From NCBI GenBank assembly GCA_963556255.1, contig OY744613.1:50403745-50467744 (forward strand): a stretch of 64,000 nt of DNA, given 5' to 3'. Made by a program: the position numbers and the translations under genes. Below the pieces are notes generated by a model, which did no database searches, had not been told where the DNA came from, and saw only the letters and a program-made list of their open reading frames with translations. Shown here in pieces: positions 25,715-37,044 of the stretch; the first letter of the stretch is position 1, and each line of letters starts with the position of its first letter. The DNA is from Allolobophora icterica. Its lineage: Eukaryota; Annelida; Clitellata; Crassiclitellata; Lumbricidae.

Positions 25715-25795
25715 CATATCGTTTTCCGCCGAAGTTGCGAGAACGCAACAATGTGTATATACCACATTCCGCCGAAGTTGCGAAAACGCAACAAC
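25715..25795. repeat. Near-palindrome repeat GTTGCG-NNNN-CGCAAC (two copies)
   Basis: CCGCCGAAGTTGCGAGAACG and CCGCCGAAGTTGCGAAAACG occur in tandem here. Inverted relatives lie at 24,480-24,505 and 27,710-27,735, the latter running into GGGTTAA. They look like subterminal parts of a piggyBac-type family. Confidence 0.5.
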
Positions 25796-25855
25796 GAAAT
25801 TTCGGACATTGGGGTATCGGCATAATGAGACATGCTATTAATAAATAAATAATAT

Positions 25856-27490
25856 TAAATTGTATTGTATTGTATTGTATTTGGATATTTATAAAGCGCT
25901 TCTAGCGGGAGGGCCATTCAGAAGCGCTCCCAGTGCGAGAGACCCCGAGAGAAAAAGCAAGTTTTAAGAAACTTAAAAGAGGAAGAGACGTTACCTGAGA
26001 GAATAGAAGAACGAACGTGCGGAGGAAGCTCATTCCAAAGAGCAGGGCCAATGGAGGCAAAAGACCTAGATTGAGCCAGAGAAGTCCTGACACGGGGAAC
26101 GAGGAGGTCCAAGCGGTCAGATGAACGAAGAGGACGAAGAGAAGCAGCAGAGTGAGGGCGATGAATTAAGTCACATAAATATTTTGGAGCGAAACCAAGT
26201 TGAGCCTTACACACAAGGATGAGGACCTTAAATTGGATGCGGGCAGAAAGCGGGAGCCAGTGGAGTTCTTCTGTCATAAAGGTGGTGATATGAGAGAATC
26301 GAGGAAGACGGGCAATTAACCCTCGAGTGCCCAAGCTATTTTTTGGTACACGAATGCCCAACGGAGGGGTCCGACCGGACCCCAATGTTTTCATTGTGAT
26401 ATCTGGAGAACGGATTGGAATATTTTAACGGGATTTGGCTTGTTATAATCCAAATTCAATTTGCAATCGACTGATATATGGTATTTCACAATAGCGCCAC
26501 CTGGTGAAACTTTATTTGAACTTTAATAGGGGCCTACTCTTTTGTAGTTTCTTTGCAATTTCGGGATTTTTCGCAGGTATTCAATTGTACGCGTGTAGTT
26601 GTTGCCTGGTTGTGGGGTACAGGATTGGAATATATTAACGGGATTTGGCTTGTTATAATCCAAATTCAATTTGCATTCGACTGATATATGGTATTTCACA
26701 ATAACTTGCGTTAAACATTTATTTCTTGGCTGGTAAACCATATGCCAGTATGACCATCAGCCGCATACCTTGGGGTGTCCTTGGTATATGCTATGGTTTA
26801 CGGGTACAGGAATGGAATATTTTAACGGGATTTGGCTTGTTATAATCCAAATTCAATTTGCAATCGACTTATAATTAGTATTTCACAACAACGTGCGTTA
26901 AAAAAGTTATTTCTGGGCTGGTAAACCATGTGCTAGTATGACCATCAGCCACATATCTTGGGGGTGTCCTTGGTATATGGTATGGTAGTGGGCTACCGGG
27001 TGGTAGAATGATCACGCAAAATATATCATACGAAGCCCAATTGAACGCTTTAGGATGTCCTAAAACCATTTTGAGAAGTTCGTGGCCGTTCTAAAGTTAT
27101 CGTGAAAAAGCGGGTCTGGGGTCCGGTCGGACCCCCCCTTGGGCATTCGAGGGTTAATCTAGCAGCAGCATTGAGAACGGACTGAAGAGGAGCAAGACGG
27201 ACTTTAGGAAGACCAATGAGGAGGGAATTGCAATAGTCAAGTCTAGAGCAGACAAATGCATGGACAATTGAAGTGAAAATTGGAGATGAGAGAGAGCGAC
27301 GGATAGCTCTGAGGCGCCGCGCCTTAGGTGAAAATAGGAAGTGCGAGTGAGTTTGGAAATGTGTTCAGTAAAGGTCAGAGAATTGTCAAGGGTCACTCCT
27401 AGATCACGAACGCTAGACGAGAAAGTTAAAAGCGGAAACTCACTTAAATACTCACCTAAGTACTTCAAAAGAGACAGGATCACTTCTGAG
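25856..27490 (-). pseudogene. LINE (CR1/L2-like) RT C-terminal part, split by a piggyBac MITE
   Basis: From 27,480 down to 27,160 it reads SSSVRDLGVTLDNSLTFTEH, ISKLTRTSYFHLRR and, across shifts, a VHAFVCSRLDYCN-like segment. After the 26,320-27,153 insertion it continues ARLPRFSHI, TEELHWLPLSARIQFKVL and SFASIGPALWNELPPHVRSS to a stop near 25,918. A short 3' region ends in TTGTA repeats. The frames on either side of the inserted element run on through one TTAA. Confidence 0.85.
26320..27153. mobile_element. piggyBac-type MITE, CCCTCGAGTGCCCAAG ends
   Basis: TTAA at 26,316-26,319 and 27,154-27,157 flanks ends CCCTCGAGTGCCCAAG and CTTGGGCATTCGAGGG. GGTCCGACCGGACCCC and its partner form an inner inverted repeat. 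The interior holds two or three direct copies of a ~190-bp unit (AACGGGATTTGGCTTGTTAT). No transposase is encoded. Confidence 0.9.
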
Positions 27491-27779
27491 AAATATAACG
27501 TCTTATGGCAAAAGAAAATTCTTGAACAAAACCACTAGTTAGACGTCAAAAAACACGAATTTTGCGCAACTCAAAAAAAATTGCAGACAACAGCAAAGAA
27601 TATATTTTTGATACCAGCAGACGTAATGAACACCCAGGAATTAAGACAAAAAGAATTTGCGTGAATTTCTCGTGTCTTGATTTTTTTTCAAATTTCCAAA
27701 CAGTGCGTTGCGTTTTCGCAACGTTGGCGGCAAATGGGTTAATTTTAATCTGTTCTTTAAATCAAAGTTTCTAACTTTA

Positions 27780-28575
27780 AATTTCACTGTTATGATTGTT
27801 AATGACGTCAACACGTCATCGAATCGATTATCGGTAAGTGCTATTCTGAAAACGCTCGTCGAGTCCAAGCGAGATTGCTTCAAGGAGTACGAGAAAGAAG
27901 GCATCGAGAAATCCGAAACGACAGAGTACATTCAGAAGAGTTAACGCAACGTGCGACTTGATCTGCTCGATCAACCTCGTCACACTGTTCCGCGGATGGA
28001 GTTGCCGCAGTCAGATAAATTTCGAATATAAAACTTTCCATCGGATAATCGGTCAGTTTGTAACTGCTTTGCCACATCGGCATGGTGCGAACGAGCTTAT
28101 TTCGTCTCGGTTCGGCTTCCTATGCAAATTGGATGTGCTTTCATCACAAGAACTACAGTAACTGGCAGAGGCATGGACTCTCGGTGAGGTCTATAAAGAC
28201 GACCTTAATGCATGCTTAGGAAATGAGTTTGTGTAGTCTGTTGACTTTGTGGACACATTCAATTACGTACAAGCTCAAGATGTCTCGAAAGAGAATTTCA
28301 TGTATCGGGTGGTACTCCAGAAACAAGTTCAGGGATCATTTCCTAATGTGAAGATAGCACTCCGCATGTATCTGGTGCTTATGGTCAGTAACTGCCGTGC
28401 GGAACGTTGTCAAAAATGAAACTGATTAAGAACAGACTTCGCATATCGATGGGCAATGAGCGGTTGTCCCACCTGTCCCTGATGAGCACAGAAGCTGACA
28501 TTCTGCGTGTGATCAACTTTGAGGATCAGGTGACCGGATTTGCGAAGAAGAAAACACGCAAAGTTTCACATTAGG
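27780..28575 (+). pseudogene. hAT transposase relic (C-terminal dimerisation region)
   Basis: Across several shifts and stops the plus strand reads FPNVKIALRMYLVLMVSNC, RAERC, KLIKNRLRISMGNERLSHL, LMSTEADILRVINFEDQV. This is the hAT C-terminal dimerisation segment of the ZMYM-like kind. Earlier scraps lie at 27,840-28,200. Downstream, a GGTGGTGCGGCCCCTGTGC stretch (28,750) may be near the element's end. It is inactive. Confidence 0.75.
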
Positions 28576-28579
28576 CCTA

Positions 28580-29540
28580 CTTCATGCCCGATACAAACTA
28601 TCTTCTGACCATTTAACTGTTTCTTATTTTAGATATTACAATTGTGTTAAATTGTGTAATGTGCACACTGCACACTAGTGAAACATTTTATAATCAATTA
28701 CGAAACACAAGTCAAAGAATTTCTTGTGCCTTTGTGGTGGAGGCCCCTAGGTGGTGCGGCCCCTGTGCACTGGCACATGGTTGCCATGCCTAAATCTGGG
28801 TCTGGCGCTACACGTGTAATTTATCATTAAAGATTTACTCTTAAACTACTGTACAAAAATATAAGTATGTGCAATTTACGACATTTAGCTTAATTGTTTA
28901 AAGACTAAGAACAGAATTAAATGTATCATAAAAATCAACAAAGAAACAAAACATCAAATACTCAGAACACATGGCAATCTCGATTACACATTTATCTTTT
29001 GCAATGACCAAACATGACGTCCAATACTTAATCTAAGTAAAATAGGATCATTAATTTTATTAATAAATACATCATAAATGCAACGACAATAGGCTGAGTA
29101 TTAATAGTCTAAAATAGTCTTACAAAATGATTACAGTAAAAGTTAAACATCTATAAGGCAGAAATAGTTTACCTTAATTTAACCATAGCATAAACTTTCA
29201 TTCTCATGACCTGCAGAAAGTCTAGTCTTACAACTGCATTCTATATATCTTTCTACAGCATGTTTTCTTTGCATTGTTGTTCCATCCGGTTGTTTTTGGC
29301 TCGTTGCAGTTTCCTGCTAATGTCTCTAGTGAGCGAGTTAAAATGTTTGCAGTCTACAGTGTAAGCTTTTGTTGTTTGGCTATATTTCTTCTTTTTCCAC
29401 GAGTTCTGCCTACTGTCCAAGTATTATTAAATGAAAGCGGTCGAAAGTAACTATTAATTAATGTATGTATCCCAGCATTTCTACAGCATGTTTTCATTAT
29501 CTCAAATTACAATTGCTTTCAACTGTATGTGAAATCACAA
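28580..29540. other. No gene seen; AT-rich flank of gene E
   Basis: Apart from possible hAT debris to 28,820, nothing is recognised. CTACAGCATGTTTTC occurs twice (29,256 and 29,480). It may hold the 3' untranslated region of minus-strand gene E. Confidence 0.45.
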
Positions 29541-29541
29541 T

Positions 29542-30924
29542 TCAGCACAGGTTAGCAACTAAGTCACCAGGTGGAGAAAATCGATGGCTAGAACAATGCT
29601 CTTCGAAGTCTTTCTCTGTTTCAAGCAATTCGCCACATATACCGCATCCAAAAGATTTTGACAAAGAGGCTGTTGCATCCACAGTGGATTTGAATTTGCT
29701 AATATACATCCATTCTCCATCTCTAATTTTCGGTAAAGGACTTGTGATTAAACAATCAGACACGTTAGCAATTGCTTCACTTCCCAGTTTAAGATCCTGC
29801 GGCTGTGTTGGTGCACACAGTTCAAACTGGTTTGATGAAGAACTGGTCTTGGTATAAGGTTTATTGCACGTGTTCTCAGTTGCATGAGTTCGTCTGTGTC
29901 TCACAAGAGTTCAAGTCTGGGCGAATCCTGTATTACAAACCTCACATAGGTATGGTTTTTCTCCTGTATGAGTTCTCATGTGATTCTTTAGAGTACTGCC
30001 TACTGCAAATGATTTCTCACATAACTGGCACCTGTATAGTTTCTCACCAGTATTGGTTCTCATGTGCGTTTTAAGCTTACTGCTTTCAGCAAATGCTTTC
30101 TGACATAACTTCCATCTGCATGGCTTTTCACGAGTATGTGTTCTCATGTGCATTTTCAGTTCACAGTATCTTGTAAATGATTTCAGACATAACTGACATT
30201 TGTATGGTTTCTCGCCAGTGTGGGTTCTCATGTGTTCTTTCAATGATCCACCTCCAGTAAATGTTTTCTGACATAACTGGCAAATGTACGGTTTTTCGCC
30301 AGTATGAGTTCTCATGTGCTTTTTCAGAGCATTACCTCTCTTAAATGATTTCTGACATAACTGGCACCTGTACGGTTTTTCACCACTATGTGTTATCATG
30401 TGCTTTTTCAGATCACCAGTATCAGGAAATAATTTTTGACATAAATGGCACATGTACAGTTTTTCACCAGTATGTGTTATCATGTGCGTTTTCAGATTAC
30501 CGCCTTGATTAAATGATTTCTGACATAACTGGCACCTGTATGGTTTTTCGCCAGTATGGGTTCTCATGTGCGTTGTCAGCTTACAGCTTTCAGCAAATGC
30601 TTTCTGACAGAACTTGCACAAGTATGGTTTTTCGCCAGTATGTGTTCTCGTGTGAATTTGCAGATGATGTTCTCTAGCAAATGATTTCTGGCATAACTGA
30701 CATTTGTATGGTTTCTCGCCAGTATGGGTTCTCATGTGTCTTTTCAATGTACCACCTTGAGCAAATTTTTTCTGACATAACTGGCAAATGTTTGGTTTTT
30801 CACCAGTATGGGTTCTTGTGTGAATTTTCAGAGTACTATCATCATCAAATGACTTGTAACATATCTGACATAAGTATTGTTTTCCTCCCATATTGGGTTT
30901 CATATTCGCCTTAAGGCTATCCAT
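29542..30924 (-). pseudogene. C2H2 zinc-finger gene E with an in-frame stop
   Basis: From ATG 30,924 the minus strand encodes ten good fingers (for example YLCQICYKSFDDDSTLKIH), one with a lost ligand (CRWKLC, RTN), and half of the last finger (CEVCNTGFAQT). A TGA follows at 29,911. The same frame then continues TLVRHRRTHATEN and a ~100-residue tail with FGCGICGELLETEKDFEEH to TAA/TAG near 29,542. So one nonsense change separates the finger array from the family C-terminal finger. A protein of 337 residues could still be made. The upstream region (31,140-31,275) holds another decayed finger on the same strand. DNA-binding in the nucleus is the expected role of the array. Confidence 0.87.
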
Positions 30925-31139
30925 TTAATTGATAATTGCACTGTACCTACACCACAGGTCTTTTGATAAGGTTTCGGATGACCACCCTGAGCAAACGGTT
31001 TCTGAAAAAAATATCCTTCTCCAATCACCAGATTCTAGACAAAGTCCGAATTTGTAAGGCTCTTCATAAGCCTCAGTGTTCGTACCGACTTAAAAGCAAT
31101 TGCTTTATTATAAGTTTCTGCAATTGTTGTTGTCATAGC

Positions 31140-31275
31140 CTTTCCAACACTAGCAGTGTCCAGTTTCTCACATTACCGATGACTTCGTGAAGGTTGCGTT
31201 TCAGATGCTTATGCCTTTTCAGAGAAACACTTGCATTAAATGATTTCTGACATAACTGGCACCAGTATGGTAGAA
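31140..31275 (-). pseudogene. Zinc-finger relic upstream of gene E
   Basis: The minus strand reads PYWCQLCQKSFNASVSLKRH, then KHLKRNLHE. It is one finger of gene E type, separated from the gene by frame breaks. Another decayed finger piece lies near 30,975-31,010. Confidence 0.7.
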
Positions 31276-32280
31276 TAGTCCTGTTCCTGTTCGTGTTTCA
31301 TCTGTCTGTAGTAATTTTTCTAGAAAAGTAAGAATTAGTCACATCTATAGTAAAAATTTATGACGAAATACTTAAGCAATCCAATCGTATAATAATACGC
31401 CTTCATACTAATGCTGACTGAGATTTTAAATCCACTGTAAGATTCTTTATGAAGGTTAATGAGGTGCAGAGCTTGTATTTCAACTGCATTTTAAAGTTCT
31501 GACAGAAAGTTGCTCGTCTTCTTCATGTACTTGCTAAAAGTAACAGTAGAACGTCAAAAATAATGTTTTAAAATACACAAAATAATTTCATTTCCGTTCA
31601 TTACGGTAGAATGACTGAATAGTCCTGTTCCTATCCTCAAATTGGTAGTTGAGTGAACAGCTGGTAATAATAGCAGGGTACAGTTCCAGGAATTCTGTAA
31701 CGAATTTAATTTTTCTTGCCTATTTTAACCCTTAATGTTACAGCCATGTATCAAAACAGACACTTTAACTCAGAAGTACACCATACAATTAAAAGTTAAC
31801 TAAAATTATTGCAAATTTAAATCACACCATCTCATAACTTCTGTAGCTTAAAATATAACACAGCAAAAAGTTGCTAAATCTGTAAAAAGTGTATCATATT
31901 ATTTAACAGAAGATACGATTTAAAACTGAAAACAGAAATATGCACATTCGTAGTTGAATGACAAGTTTGTAACACTGACAAGGCCCAGTTCCTAGAATCC
32001 TCTAGCTAATTTTAAAAAGAATTAGTCTCGCTGAAACCCTTAATGTGACAGCTCTGTCTCAAAACAGGCTGAACTAAGAGGTACACTAGTCCATGAAGAC
32101 ATAAATAAAATAATGCCAATTCTAAATCACACCGTCTCACATCATAGTAGTTTGAAATGTTGCACGCAATAGTTGCTAAATTTGTTAACAGCGTATTTTA
32201 TTATTTTATAGAAGATATCATTTAAACCTGACAACCAAAATACGCACAAAGCACTTCGGAGATAAAAGGAACAAAAGTCT
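31267..32280. repeat. Three diverged tandem copies of a ~340-bp unit
   Basis: GGTAGAATAGTCCTGTTCCT at 31,268 and a near copy at 31,607 start successive units. The segments at 31,731-31,950 and 32,041-32,260 align through CAAAACAG, AATCACACC and GTTGCTAAAT. The third start is more worn (31,950). No coding function is visible. Confidence 0.6.
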
Positions 32281-32685
32281 GAAATGTTCCGTTTATGTTT
32301 CCGTTTAATAAAATTCAATAGCTTAAGAGTAGCTCCATCGTCCGTCCTTCTGGCTCTTTGCCACTGGGTTTGTTGCATATCCTGGCAAGGCTTCGATCGT
32401 CCATAATAAACTTTGTTTGCACTGAAGGACCACGTGTATGTGGCACTTGTATCTATCGAGCTAGACGCTCCCCATAGAACAAGTGCCAAAAAATTAAATC
32501 ATACATAATTATGTAGAGGTAATGGCAAACACTAAATTATTAGCACATAGTAATACAATCAATCTAACCACGCTTACAAGGTTTGAAAGTCGAATTTTCC
32601 CAGAATCTGATTTATACTATCATCAGCACAAAATGGCGACTGATTTAACTCTTTCAATACACTAATAATTACGCTGGATGTTTGA

Positions 32686-32866
32686 AAGTATATATTGCCA
32701 TCAAGAAAGTATATCCTGCCATCTAGCGAAGTATATCCTGCCATCTACCGAAGTATATCCTGCCATCTAGCGAAGCATATCCTGCCATCTAGCGAAGTAT
32801 ATCCTGCCATCTAGCGAAGTATATCCTGCCATCTAGCGAAGTATATCCTGCCATCTAGCGAACTGT
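32686..32866. repeat. 22-bp tandem repeat, ~8 copies
   Basis: The unit AAGTATATCCTGCCATCTAG(CG) is repeated eight times with only single-base variants. Confidence 0.95.
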
Positions 32867-32989
32867 TCTACATGATTATTTATACTGCGATAAAACTAAT
32901 GTTTTAGGCTTATGGAAAATATGCACAGTCGTATGTAAAATTGCTATTTTTGACAGTTAAATCTGGAACTAACATTACATAATGTCCTA

Positions 32990-33236
32990 TCCAGATTCCA
33001 TTCCTGCGCCACCACACAACCGCCATCATCACCGATTACCACCGTAGTAGCCTGCTGTCTCCTCGGCTTGACCTCTCAGGACTCGGACCTGGCACCGGAA
33101 CGGATAAGGCTGACATGGCTATTGCGGACTTGATTTGATATAGCGCCGGTGTATAAGCTGGTCTCTCTGGCGTGGCTTTTGTGTGGCGCTGAGAAATTTC
33201 GGAGATTTACATTACAATACATTACATTACATTATA
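32990..33236 (+). repeat. Retroelement 3' end with (ACATT)n tail
   Basis: GC-richer sequence (CCTCGGCTTGACCTCTCAGG, TGTGTGGCGCTGAGAAATTT) runs into TTACATTACAATACATTACA repeats. The gradual pentamer tail is typical of LINE or SINE ends. There are no coding motifs. Confidence 0.45.
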
Positions 33237-33429
33237 TTAGTCCCAGGTTAAATGGTGCTAGAAAGAAAGAAGTGAGCAGACGAATAGACGAACTGGCTCA
33301 TTGAAGGGCAAGAATGCAACATGCATCTGTGATATATCATAATAATTATCCACATCTTATAAGGATCTACTCAGTTTTCACCTGGATCGTCATCGCTGCC
33401 TTCTTCGCTGCTACCTCTGACACAAAGCA

Positions 33430-33530
33430 GCCCTAAAGGATTTTAACCTGATTACGGCTTGGTTTTGGTGTGCCATCAGTTGTGCATTAGACACCGGCAC
33501 AATAGAAGTTACTAATTACAATTACAATTT
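33430..33530 (+). repeat. Dispersed repeat shared with 45,820-45,910
   Basis: ATTACGGCTTGGTTTT, GTGTGCCATC and TGTGCATTAGACACCGGC recur at 45,830-45,890 inside the transposase intron. This is probably a SINE-like unit. Confidence 0.6.
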
Positions 33531-33907
33531 GCATGTGAATTTGTTTAATTTACCAACAGTAAGTATGCAAGGTTGACAAATGGATGGAACAGAATATTTT
33601 GGAGGCTTTTAAAATAAATGACACAATGATTGATGGGCACTTTCATATATATTGGTTGTTTACCGCATAAGGCTGATATTGATGTACAGTAATAACACCG
33701 TACAAACTGAAATACAAGCATTGTTTGCACAACAGAAATATACTTTGTGAAATTTATGATACATGTATATTGAAAAAATGTAACATTAGTGACTTCAGGA
33801 TAAACGTTTATGAAATGCATTTACTTCTCAGTTAGTCAAGCTGCTTATTTTTTCTCCTTGTAGGCCTATGTATATATTTTTCTGTTGTTTCTCCTGTCAG
33901 TGTTTTT

Positions 33908-34337
33908 GGTTCCGGTCCACTCTTCCGGGGGTCCGCTATTCCGGGGGTCCGCTATTCCGGGGATCCGCCGGAATATACATACATACAAGATACATACATG
34001 CATACACACATACATACATGCATACAAACATGCACACATACATACAAACATGCATACATACATCCATGCATGCATGCATGTATGAATGTATGCGTGTATG
34101 TATGTATACATACAAACATGTATGTATGCATGTATGTATATATACATACATGTATGTATGCATGTATGTATATATGTATACATGTATGTAAGCATGTATG
34201 TATGTATGTATGAATGTTTGTATGCATGTATGTATGTATGTATGCATGCATGTATGTTTTATGTATGTATACTCCGGCCGATCCCCGGAATAGCGGACCC
34301 CCGGAATAGCGGACCCCCGGAATAGTGGGCCGGTACC
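33908..34337. mobile_element. Inverted-repeat element with microsatellite core
   Basis: The left arm GGTTCCGGTCCACTCTTCCG and its right complement are followed inside by repeats of GGGGGTCCGCTATTCC. The exact 8-bp duplication GTGTTTTT lies at 33,900-33,907 and 34,338-34,345. The core is ~290 bp of TACA/TGCA repeats that is itself nearly self-complementary. Open frames rich in Tyr, His and Cys here are artefacts. Confidence 0.85.
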
Positions 34338-34399
34338 GTGTTTTTTGTGCTGCCCATTTGTGGTAAAATAAAGCTTATATTTTTATTTTGTCATGGAAA

Positions 34400-34617
34400 G
34401 TTTGACAGGATACCACCCACTCTTCTGGTTCATAGGCTATTTCGGATATAACTTTTTATGGCGTGAGATAAAAGCACGATTTTTACCTTAAGCTGTGTGC
34501 AAATTGACCTCCTACAACTACTTAATTAAAAGACCAAAATTTTTTTCCATTTGCTACAAGTTTTGGATGAAGAAGAACGTAGGGAGGAGTGGCAGCCACC
34601 CCCTTAATAGCCCGAGG
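34400..34617 (-). mobile_element. Truncated piggyBac end, related to 40,717
   Basis: Read on the minus strand, it begins CCCTCGGGCTATTAAGGGGG next to a TTAA (34,618-34,621). It then follows the first ~210 bases of the 40,717 element (CCTACGTTCTTC, TTGTAGGAGGTC, CATAAAAAGTTATA) with many changes. The other end is missing. Confidence 0.7.
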
Positions 34618-34984
34618 GTTAAGTCTTCATACAGGACAGTATATATAACGAAAAGACTAGTCGTGCACGTCTAGCGTTGTCGTATTTGATAAATGTAAAA
34701 GTTGCCAAAGTCAATCCGATGCAGATGAAAGAATGGGCCAGTGTATTGACAGCATGAACCGACAGACACCTGAGAATGGATCGAAGCTGGCATAGATGAT
34801 AAAAAACATGATCGGGATAGAAGGTCAACTTGATCCATGGCCTCGACTCTTTTCATTTTTCAATGAATTGATCGGTTGAGATCCTTCACCATCGCATCTA
34901 ACTTTCCATGAATTTACTGATTCCACGCTATTTAAGGTTTTTCTTTTATTTCTTGGACAACAAATTTAATTCGTTTTATTCAGT

Positions 34985-35134
34985 TAACTGTCCATTAAAA
35001 CTAATCGGCAGATGACACGAGTATTTTTAGTTATTTAATCCAGCTTCTAGTTGATGTGTTTAGACCTATTTGAACGACATTTTGGATAACTGGAGAAGGA
35101 GAAAATCAGATATAAGAATGCCTTACTTATGCTG
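34985..35134 (+). other. Putative 5' exon of zinc-finger gene C
   Basis: This is the third copy of the block seen at 2,530 and 11,315. It ends ACTTATGCTG with donor GTATGTAG at 35,135. About 300 bases upstream of the exon are also shared with the gene B copy. Confidence 0.55.
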
Positions 35135-35186
35135 GTATGTAGTTAGTGTTACTTTTATTATTATTATGTATGATTTAAGTATATTA

Positions 35187-35524
35187 GGTAATGTTTGTCT
35201 TTAGCGTCCGAAATTATTTTCATTGAAACATTATAATACAAAAAATATTAATACAGTAAATAATCATCCTTCATCCAACTTCTAATTTCAGTTACATTTT
35301 CATCGATCATCCAGCTTCTAGTTTGAGCTATATTTTCATCAATCTTCCAACTTCTAGATAAGTTTTACTATAGAATGTTTTCATCTCTCATCCACGGCAA
35401 TGATATCGGCGCTAAAATGATATATTTTCGTCGCAATTCCAACTTCTAGTTTAACTTTTACTGAGAAATGTTTTCATCGCTCATGCTTTGTAAATAATTT
35501 CGGACGGTAAAGACCAACATTACC
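35187..35524. mobile_element. Foldback-type element, GGTAATGTTTGTC tips
   Basis: GGTAATGTTNGTCTTTA and its complement end the unit. The exact 8-bp duplication GTATATTA lies at 35,179-35,186 and 35,525-35,532. CGTCCGAAATTATTT lies inside each tip, and AGCTTCTAGTTTGAG units form the body. It sits ~50 bases after the putative splice donor of gene C. Confidence 0.88.
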
Positions 35525-35684
35525 GTATATTATGGCGTTTATAAATATGTGTAATCGGATTTTGATAGTATGTTCGAAACTTAAAACTATATTACCCACA
35601 ACAGTCTGCATATTAGGCCTATACCCAAATTTAAATCCAGTTCATTAATGCTTGGAGTAAGGGTCAGTGCAGAATTCATAATTG

Positions 35685-35890
35685 TGTACAACTAAAAATC
35701 TATACTTGCGACTGGAAGCTGGATATTTGTGCCACTTAAAACCTATACCTGCGAGAGGAAGCTGGATATTTTCATTGCAGAAATATAATGCGGGTGGGAG
35801 ACGACTCAAAACCTATTTGTGCGAGTGGAAGCTGGATATTTGTGCGACTATAAAGCTGCCCGTGCGATTGGAAGCTGGATAGTTTCATTG
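35685..35890. repeat. Tandem ~42-bp units (GGAAGCTGGATATTTGTGCG)
   Basis: Five copies in the opposite orientation to 1,140-1,365. Confidence 0.75.
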
Positions 35891-36324
35891 CAGAATTTAA
35901 TTATTTATTCTCAACGAATAGCTGTGAGAATAAATGTATCAGTATTTATGAAGTGCTGTACATATTGGAATTTGGGTAGAGGCCAACAGTCTTAGTTCTG
36001 GTCTCTACGTTGCTACTATCAGTTACAGTACAGTATATTACAGTCATTTGGTATTTTATAGATTTCCGAAAGCCACAGACTGTGTTCTGTGTCTTCAGAA
36101 AAACTGTGTTTTTATTAAATAGTAATTAAAATCGCAGTTTTCAGGAAGCCACTAAGCCCAATATTTTCAAGTATAGTCACATTTGCCAAAACTGTGGTGT
36201 TATTTCAAGTAACGCTATCGCTATCACAAAATCAGTACTAAAATTATGAGTACCGGTCAGTTACTTTTAATATTAAATATATTGTTTAAACTTAAATGCG
36301 GTTGTTAATATTCTTTTATTTTAG

Positions 36325-36423
36325 CTTACGCCTTCACTAACAGAACCAGAAGCCAAAGATATTCAAAAAGAATCTCACAAGTTAAGGAAAATTGACCCAT
36401 GTTGTGATTCACTAGAGCACTGA
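36325..36423 (+). other. Leader exon-like block of gene C with its own stop
   Basis: Acceptor TTTATTTTAG is followed by an open frame LTPSLTEPEAKDIQKESHKL and 12 more codons, ending TGA at 36,421-36,423. If joined to the 5' exon at 35,134 the ATGCTG there would be in frame, giving a peptide of about 34 residues. It may be an upstream ORF or the remains of the gene's original N-terminus. Confidence 0.45.
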
Positions 36424-36789
36424 CAGCAAGAAGACAGCAAACTATTTCATTACCAGTAAATCATCTTTAAAAATTGCGATGAGAATTTATATGTACTCAA
36501 TAGCATGACAATAGTTATATTGGGCACTACAACCTGTAAGACATATAGTAATATGAAAAATGAAACTGTATCGCATCAGAAGCAGATGGTCACCCACTTC
36601 CTTCACTCGGACCTTGAACTGACAAGATTCATTCTAAGGATTCTAAGCATTTGATATAGCACCTCTTCAAGATACCTGATACCTACTCAGAGGCGGAAGG
36701 AATCGCAATCTCGTTTGCGTTCTTCTGTTAGTCCTCGTTAATATGAACTTTTGTCTTATTTCATGGAACACAATGGAGCAAAAACATCT

Positions 36790-37044
36790 GCAATACCACA
36801 GTGAAGATAAACCATACAAGTGTCAATTATTTTAAGAAACTTTTTTATGTATTAGTGATTTGAATGAGATATATGACTGTCCACACAGTAGAGATACCAT
36901 TCAAGTGCAAGTTGTGTCGGAAAGCTTTTAGGGATAGTATGGACCTAGAGAATCATTCAAGAGCACATTCATCAGAAAAAAACATACAAATGTCAGTGAT
37001 GCGACAAATCATTTGCAGACAGTGGTCATCTCTTTAAACACACC
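36790..37044 (+). pseudogene. Decayed first fingers of gene C
   Basis: Finger sequence (DKPYKCQLF, VEIPFKCKLCRKAFRDSMDL, CDKSFADSGHLFKH) can be read only across shifts and a stop. It leads directly into the intact frame. Confidence 0.75.

Noticed and set aside
33866..34325. Several overlapping Tyr/His/Cys/Met-rich frames on both strands
   Set aside because: The TACATGCA-type repeat is open in all frames; none has codon-level structure.
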